Positions 7,501 to 10,153 of a DNA stretch of 10,153 nt are shown piece after piece (positions within the stretch are counted from its first letter, which is position 1; every line of letters begins with the position of its first letter). This DNA is from Tetmemena sp. SeJ-2015 (lineage: Eukaryota > Ciliophora > Spirotrichea > Sporadotrichida > Oxytrichidae): contig JAJKFJ010025148.1 in assembly GCA_027382625.1 (NCBI GenBank), positions 1 through 10,153 on the forward strand. The letters run 5' to 3'. The position numbers and the translations under genes are program-made. A model generated the notes under the pieces. The model had not been told where the DNA came from. It did no database searches and saw nothing but the letters and a program-made list of their open reading frames with translations.

Positions 7501-8519
7501 GATTTCTTTTTGAAATGCCGAAACACTCCTGCTTAGAGGTAAAAGAAAAGAGTCTTTGATAAGGCTATAAAAAGCATTTCTTGTTTTAAATTTTTTTAAT
7601 GTGCTATGTAGAAACTTGACTTAGAATTCGATGCTATAAACTTAATGAAAGCCATGAAGCAGATTAGAGCTATGAGTCACATTTTACTAAATTAAACTCA
7701 AAGTATGCTACTTGGGTTCTAGCACAGATATGTTATAGACCCTGCTGTCTTGACTAGTCCAAGAAAAGATATTATTTCAAAATCAAGTTAAAAAGAAAAA
7801 GAAAGGAAAGCAAAAGAGCAGCATGAAAGTTTAATATATTTAAGCTTTGACGAGGATGAAACATAATAGGATAGGGATTATAAATAATGCATATTCATAA
7901 TATTTTTAACTAAATTAAAAGATGTGAAAGAAATTCTCAAAAGACTAAGAGCTTAAAATGGAATGGTTAGAATAATTTATCTTTTTAGCATATAATAAAT
8001 ACTTGATTAGAATGCTAACCTTGTCATAAATAAGTGAATATTGACTTATTGACACCTTTTATAATATTTCGATAAGCAAGAAACTTCAAATTTACCTGAA
8101 TGAGTAAAAGTCTAGAGGTAAGATGAGAGATGTTGATATTCGACTTTTCTTATTGTTTACTTTTAAAAGGAGTTGCTCCTCAGATATCGCAACAGTTAGA
8201 TTAAAATGACAAGCCTAATGTTAAGCAGAAAAGTTTTATTAAGAGAGAGCCGAATACAGAATTATACTCAGATATCAATAACACCCAGTTCGCAACTTTC
8301 GCAAAACAAAAATGGAATTAATTTTCATTATAAAACCAAAAATATAAAATATGGAATATAGAGTCGCAAGAAGCTATCAGAGAGGAGGAGGTTATTTAAG
8401 ATAATTAGATTTCAGGAAAGGATACTCCAATTGAGAAAAGCTTTGAATTTCTAAAGCTGAAATTTAATTATAATTTTAAGCAAGATCCTAACCCTTTTAA
8501 CTATAATAATCGTTTGCAG
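4522..8519 (+). CDS. Ciliate two-pass transmembrane protein, scrambled gene (copy 1)
   Basis: The ATG at 4522 begins MGLKINSNEQSNLRQK. The assembled protein is about 1,000 residues. It has RSFDLYGQTFQLTFKGKK and YQTLLGGIVST, a first membrane segment LLLITILAFTFYKL (about residue 85), a large non-cytoplasmic region with DIAFGQSLPLDPTVGYW and KKNSVTLNDGINPF, then RLDRKRDEFSRNVYTLSQLL and SDVGGIYNTLFLFGLVLASG (second membrane segment, about residues 435-460). A long charged Gln/Lys-rich tail follows, ending near QDPNPFNYNNRLQ. This matches, from memory, a large uncharacterised family of spirotrich membrane proteins; function is unknown. At least 13 MDSs are used, one inverted (5859-5986). The stop is not certain: the frame stays open in AT-rich DNA to a TGA at 8760-8762. 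Part of the extracellular region (about 5470-5740) may hide further IESs. Confidence 0.8.
4616..4625 (+). other. Tandem TTTAA duplication, frame-restoring if one copy is removed
   Basis: TTTAA occurs at 4616-4620 and directly again at 4621-4625. From the ATG at 4522 the frame of LRIRSFDLYGQ is off by two. Deleting one 5-bp copy restores it. The paralogue at 9452 is in frame without a deletion. This is either a zero-length IES with two abutting pointers or a frameshift. Confidence 0.35.
4662..4689 (+). other. IES of 28 bp, pointer ATAGACA
   Basis: ATAGACA at 4655-4661 is repeated at 4690-4696. Removal of 35 bp fuses …SFDLYGQT to FQLTFKGKK… in frame. The paralogue has the same pointer with a 32-bp, diverged insert at the same position (9593-9624). 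Confidence 0.9.
4810..4855 (+). other. IES of 46 bp, pointer ATT
   Basis: ATT at 4807-4809 and 4856-4858 gives an in-phase junction …LLGGIVST-LLLITILAF…. A TGA sits in the membrane-segment frame just before the second pointer. The paralogue has a 46-bp insert at the same site with a non-alignable interior. Confidence 0.7.
4916..4929 (+). other. TTATAA direct repeat with 2-bp spac, possible micro-IES
   Basis: TTATAA at 4916-4921 and 4924-4929 is separated by two bases (AC). Removing 8 bp restores the frame needed to reach the intron donor at 4956 (…TYKNSIFFILV). The paralogue lacks the extra 8 bp and reads …SYNNSICILV. Confidence 0.4.
4956..5054 (+). other. Spliceosomal intron 1 (99 nt)
   Basis: The donor GTAAG at 4956 and an acceptor TTTAG ending at 5054 join …FILVQ-RSDSQTSANQ… in phase. 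The paralogue has GTAAG…TGTAG at 9880-9993 (114 nt) with the same phase and the same flanking exon sequence. This differs from the IESs because there is no pointer repeat at its ends. Confidence 0.7.
5068..5086 (+). other. IES of 19 bp, pointer GATAG
   Basis: GATAG at 5063-5067 is repeated at 5087-5091. Excision of 24 bp yields RSDSQTSANQLIVDSYSSPE. The paralogue has an IES at the equivalent codon but with pointer TAGCT. Confidence 0.85.
5155..5261 (+). other. Probable intron 2 (107 nt)
   Basis: The donor GTAAGT at 5155 follows …PEIVNLT; the same ACGTAAGT occurs in the paralogue at 10099-10106. The acceptor AG at 5260-5261 is the one that gives the right phase, joining to QYLSNFYSEYGWDIAFG. 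A TGA lies in that frame at 5242, so the exon must start after it. The acceptor context (ACAAG) is not ideal. Confidence 0.6.
5320..5337 (+). other. IES of 18 bp, pointer GAGC
   Basis: GAGC at 5316-5319 is repeated at 5338-5341. Removal of 22 bp shifts the frame by one and produces WDIAFGQSLPLDPTVGYW, the best conserved extracellular motif of this family. Confidence 0.85.
5756..5858 (+). other. Eliminated spacer left of the inverted MDS
   Basis: This 103-bp AT-rich stretch lies between the pointer AATGAG (5750-5755) and the inverted segment. The upstream frame meets TGA at 5797-5799. Nothing coding was seen in it. Confidence 0.6.
5859..5986 (-). CDS. Inverted MDS of the transmembrane gene (about 42 codons)
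   Basis: On the minus strand this 128-bp segment, clearly GC-richer than its flanks, reads NERAVGGISTWGKIDAQVLK then YRTLEITPYTHSGFVFNAQE. Its 5' end carries AATGAG (5986-5981), equal to the plus-strand pointer at 5750-5755. Its 3' end carries TCTA (5862-5859), equal to the plus-strand pointer at 6108-6111. Both joins are in phase: …YNDVNERAVGG… and …NAQELIYQYFDQGDF…. It is therefore read as a segment of the same gene that must be flipped during macronuclear development. It adds extracellular sequence before TPIKSFIEDKFQLVA. Confidence 0.8.
5987..6107 (+). other. Eliminated spacer right of the inverted MDS
   Basis: These 121 bp lie between the inverted MDS and the TCTA pointer at 6108. They are AT-rich and show no recognisable coding in the gene's frame. 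The last part (about 6065-6107) is open in the downstream frame but is not needed for the join. Confidence 0.55.
6184..6230 (+). other. IES of 47 bp, pointer AGC
   Basis: AGC at 6181-6183 is repeated at 6231-6233 in the same codon phase. Excision of 50 bp joins …FIEDKFQLVA to KKAVEIHVKKNSVTLND…. The pointer is short; support comes from phase and family order. Confidence 0.7.
6345..6368 (+). other. IES of 24 bp, pointer TATCA
   Basis: TATCA at 6340-6344 is repeated at 6369-6373. Removing 29 bp joins …LIFMNQKNYQ to LFYSADLYRKGF… in phase, ahead of the conserved RLDRK motif. Confidence 0.8.
6530..6555 (+). other. IES of 26 bp, pointer TTTATT, inside the second membrane segment
   Basis: TTTATT at 6524-6529 is repeated at 6556-6561. 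The unspliced frame hits TGA. Excision of 32 bp gives GGIYNTLFLFGLVLASGF, one continuous hydrophobic helix. Confidence 0.85.
6708..6723 (+). other. Candidate IES of 16 bp, pointer TTTA
   Basis: TTTA at 6704-6707 is repeated at 6724-6727. Removal of 20 bp gives the required frame change and joins …HRNRQFLTF to KNQSTSSGAPEPKKSK…. The pointer is low complexity, so the exact ends are tentative. Confidence 0.5.
7886..7910 (+). other. Candidate IES of 25 bp, pointer TAAAT
   Basis: TAAAT at 7881-7885 is repeated at 7911-7915. The 30-bp unit keeps frame and has no TGA, so it could be coding. Its hydrophobic, AT-driven translation (CIFIIFLT) breaks a charged tail, and removal gives DRDYKLKDVKEILKRLR. 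Confidence 0.5.
7961..8200 (+). other. Long IES of 240 bp, pointer TTAAAATG
   Basis: TTAAAATG (8 bp) occurs at 7953-7960 and 8201-8208 in the same codon phase. The upstream frame ends at a TGA at about 8034; removal of 248 bp gives …KRLRAQNDKPNVKQKSF…. It is by far the longest insert in this gene. Its middle (about 8100-8160) is less AT-rich than other IESs, but no gene was recognised. Confidence 0.8.
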
Positions 8520-9451
8520 TAAAAAATCTAATCATTTTTTAAAAGATTAAGTATTGCTATTTTAAAATAGATTAAAAGTATTATAAATTTATACTGTTAA
8601 TTTATATAAAAAGATAAATTCAAATTATTTAAAAATTTAGATAAGTTGGATAAATATATATTCCTAAGTTTATATTTTTAAATTTCCCTTATTTTAAATT
8701 GCTTCGATGATTAATTAATGTTTAAAAAGAAAAATAATTAAGTTAAAAGAATTTTTTAATGATATGTTTTTTAATGATATTTTAACATTAGGATGTTTCC
8801 TTTATTTTAATTTTTCTCTTAATAACACTATAACACTTGATGCTTCCAGCTTAAATAATTTGAAAATGCTCTTGTTTTGACATTCCTAAAACAAACAATT
8901 ATTAACCTAACACTAACTTTATTAATTTTATATATCTTAATTATATTGACCTTTTCTGCTTCTAAACTTTTAAAATAAATATTTTAGAAATGAGGAATAT
9001 TAAATTTAAAAATAGGAAAATAAATTAAAGCTCAATATTTTAAAATAAATTTATTAAAATAATTTGAAGATATAAAGAGTGCTTTCTAGTGATCTTAAGT
9101 AATCTTACTAAATAGGAATAATTTTATAATCACTTTAAATTTGATTTTATTTTGTTATATTTGATAAACAGCTTGCTAAATTAATAATAATTATATTTCC
9201 ACCAACGAATTATTTTATTTATAAGTAAAAATATCCTTAGTATTTGCTTTCTGTTAATTTATTTTAATATGTCTTTCATTAAATATATTTAATTTTCCTT
9301 ATTACTAATTAAAATATTAATTTTTTAAGGTTAAATAAAATAAAAATATGTATTTATGTGGACAAAATAGGTACTGAGAAAAAAAAGATAATATCTTTAG
9401 CCTTAATTAAGGAGCAATTGAAATAGTTTTTTTTAATAAATATTTATTTCT
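8520..9451. other. AT-rich intergenic or germline-limited stretch
   Basis: These 930 bp between the last convincing coding of copy 1 and the ATG of copy 2 are extremely AT-rich, with many T- and A-runs. The copy 1 frame remains open to 8762, but the translation there is low-complexity. No tRNA, repeat family, telomere-like tract or convincing MDS was seen. Confidence 0.6.
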
Positions 9452-10153
9452 ATGGGTCTAAAAATAAACTCCAATGAGTCAAGTAATCTGAGATAGAGGA
9501 GTAACCACAGCTCTTCTATGTTATTCAAGCGATATAAACAAATAATTTATATTTAACTGCGAATAAGGTCTTTCGATCTATATGGATAGACAATTTAATT
9601 ATTCCATATTTAATTTATTAAATTATAGACATTTCAACTAACTTTCAAAGGCAAAAAGTAAGATTTATAGCGATAGCAAATCAGTTACTTTCCTTGTCTT
9701 TATAGATAATATCAGACACTATTAGGAGGGATTGTCTCGACATTTTAAATATTTCAATATAGTCCAGATCTTGAAATATAAATTGAGTTGATTGCTTTTA
9801 ATATCCATTCTTGCTTTCACATTTTATAAACTTGCTATCTTAAAATTCTCTTATAATAATTCTATTTGTATCCTAGTGTGTAAGACGTTGAGATAATTTA
9901 TAGTCTTAGTTTTTATTATAATATAAATCTTATTCTCATTGACAAATCTTAACAATACATTCTTAATATAAAATAATTAATTTGAATCTGTAGAGAGAAG
10001 CAATAGCTTTTAAAATTTATATATTAACTATTTTTAGCTAGACGAGCGCGAATCAAGTGATAGTTGACAATTATAGTGAGCCTGAGATTGTAAACTTGAC
10101 GTAAGTAGAAACCTTAACTGCTTTATTAAAAATTGATCCACGTAAATAGCGAG
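9452..10153 (+). CDS. Ciliate two-pass transmembrane protein, copy 2 (5' part)
   Basis: The ATG at 9452 starts MGLKINSNESSNLRQR, close to copy 1. After IES and intron removal it gives LRIRSFDLYGQTFQL, YQTLLGGIVST, LLLISILAFTFYKLAIL and RSNSQTSANQVIVDNYSEPE, up to the second intron donor at 10101. Differences from copy 1 are mostly synonymous (for example the LLGG codons) or conservative (T/S, S/A, L/V), so the gene appears under selection. Unlike copy 1, no frame problem occurs between the ATG and the first IES. The extracellular, second membrane and tail regions lie beyond the window. Its role is unknown, as for copy 1. Confidence 0.8.
9593..9624 (+). other. IES of 32 bp in copy 2, pointer ATAGACA
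   Basis: ATAGACA at 9586-9592 is repeated at 9625-9631, at the same codon as in copy 1 and with the same pointer. The insert differs in length (32 against 28 bp) and sequence. It happens to be in frame and TGA-free. Confidence 0.85.
9745..9790 (+). other. IES of 46 bp in copy 2, pointer ATT
   Basis: ATT at 9742-9744 and 9791-9793 gives GGIVST-LLLISILAF in phase, exactly as in copy 1. The length equals that of copy 1 while the interior is not alignable. Confidence 0.7.
9880..9993 (+). other. Spliceosomal intron 1 of copy 2 (114 nt)
   Basis: GTAAG at 9880 and TGTAG ending at 9993 join …CILVQ-RSNSQTS… in the same phase as intron 1 of copy 1. The interior is unrelated apart from AT-richness. 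Confidence 0.7.
10009..10034 (+). other. IES of 26 bp in copy 2, pointer TAGCT
   Basis: TAGCT at 10004-10008 is repeated at 10035-10039. Removal of 31 bp gives RSNSQTSANQ, matching copy 1, whose IES at the same place uses GATAG. Confidence 0.85.
10101..10153 (+). other. Start of intron 2 of copy 2
   Basis: ACGTAAGT after …PEIVNLT is identical to the copy 1 donor; the sequence after it diverges at once and the acceptor is beyond the window. Confidence 0.55.

Larger units (their letters stand above)
9435..10106 (+). repeat. Paralogous duplicate of 4505-5160
   Basis: From just before the ATG to the second intron donor this region aligns in the same order and orientation with 4505-5160. Exonic blocks are highly similar, while introns and IES interiors are not. 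The two genes are about 4.9 kb apart head-to-tail, so this is a tandem gene duplication, not a mobile repeat. Confidence 0.9.

Noticed and set aside
1..10153. TBE-type transposon or telomere-bearing element
   Set aside because: No CCCCAAAA/GGGGTTTT tract and no recognisable transposase frame on either strand.
1..10153. tRNA, rRNA, CRISPR array or bacterial-type operon signals
   Set aside because: No clover-leaf or rRNA-like blocks, no regularly spaced repeats, and the code and gene structure are those of a ciliate.

Overview
This window looks like germline (micronuclear) DNA of a spirotrich/hypotrich ciliate of the Oxytricha/Stylonychia type. Under the standard code almost nothing is open. 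With TAA and TAG read as glutamine and TGA as the only stop, long recognisable proteins appear. The genes are also cut by short AT-rich inserts flanked by 3-9 bp direct repeats. Removing one repeat copy plus the insert rejoins the reading frame and restores family motifs. That is the signature of macronuclear-destined segments (MDSs), internal eliminated sequences (IESs) and pointers. No telomeric C4A4/G4T4 repeat, rRNA or tRNA was seen. All reconstructions were done by eye, without database searches.

Layout. 6-668: near-perfect inverted repeat (211-bp arms) whose loop carries a coding-like ATG segment. About 790-2783: hard-to-assign AT-rich DNA with coding-like pieces on both strands, namely an unknown minus-strand gene with two frame-consistent IESs (about 835-1621), another minus-strand open frame (1615-2066), and a plus-strand open frame ending in TGA at 2781-2783. 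2804-4296 (minus): an amidase-signature-family gene split by at least four IESs; it keeps the catalytic Lys region but lacks both catalytic serines. 4297-4521: short divergent intergenic gap. 4522-8519 (plus): a protein of about 1,000 residues with two membrane segments, built from at least 13 MDSs, one of them inverted, plus two probable spliceosomal introns. 9452 to the window end (plus): the 5' part of a tandem paralogue with the same IES and intron positions.

The amidase and the first transmembrane gene are divergent neighbours. The two transmembrane genes are a head-to-tail duplication. Their side-by-side comparison is the best internal control here: coding segments differ mainly by synonymous or conservative changes, IES interiors do not align, and one IES sits at the same place in both copies but uses a different pointer. 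The main biological content is therefore a DNA-rearrangement map: pointers, very short IESs and an in-place inverted MDS.
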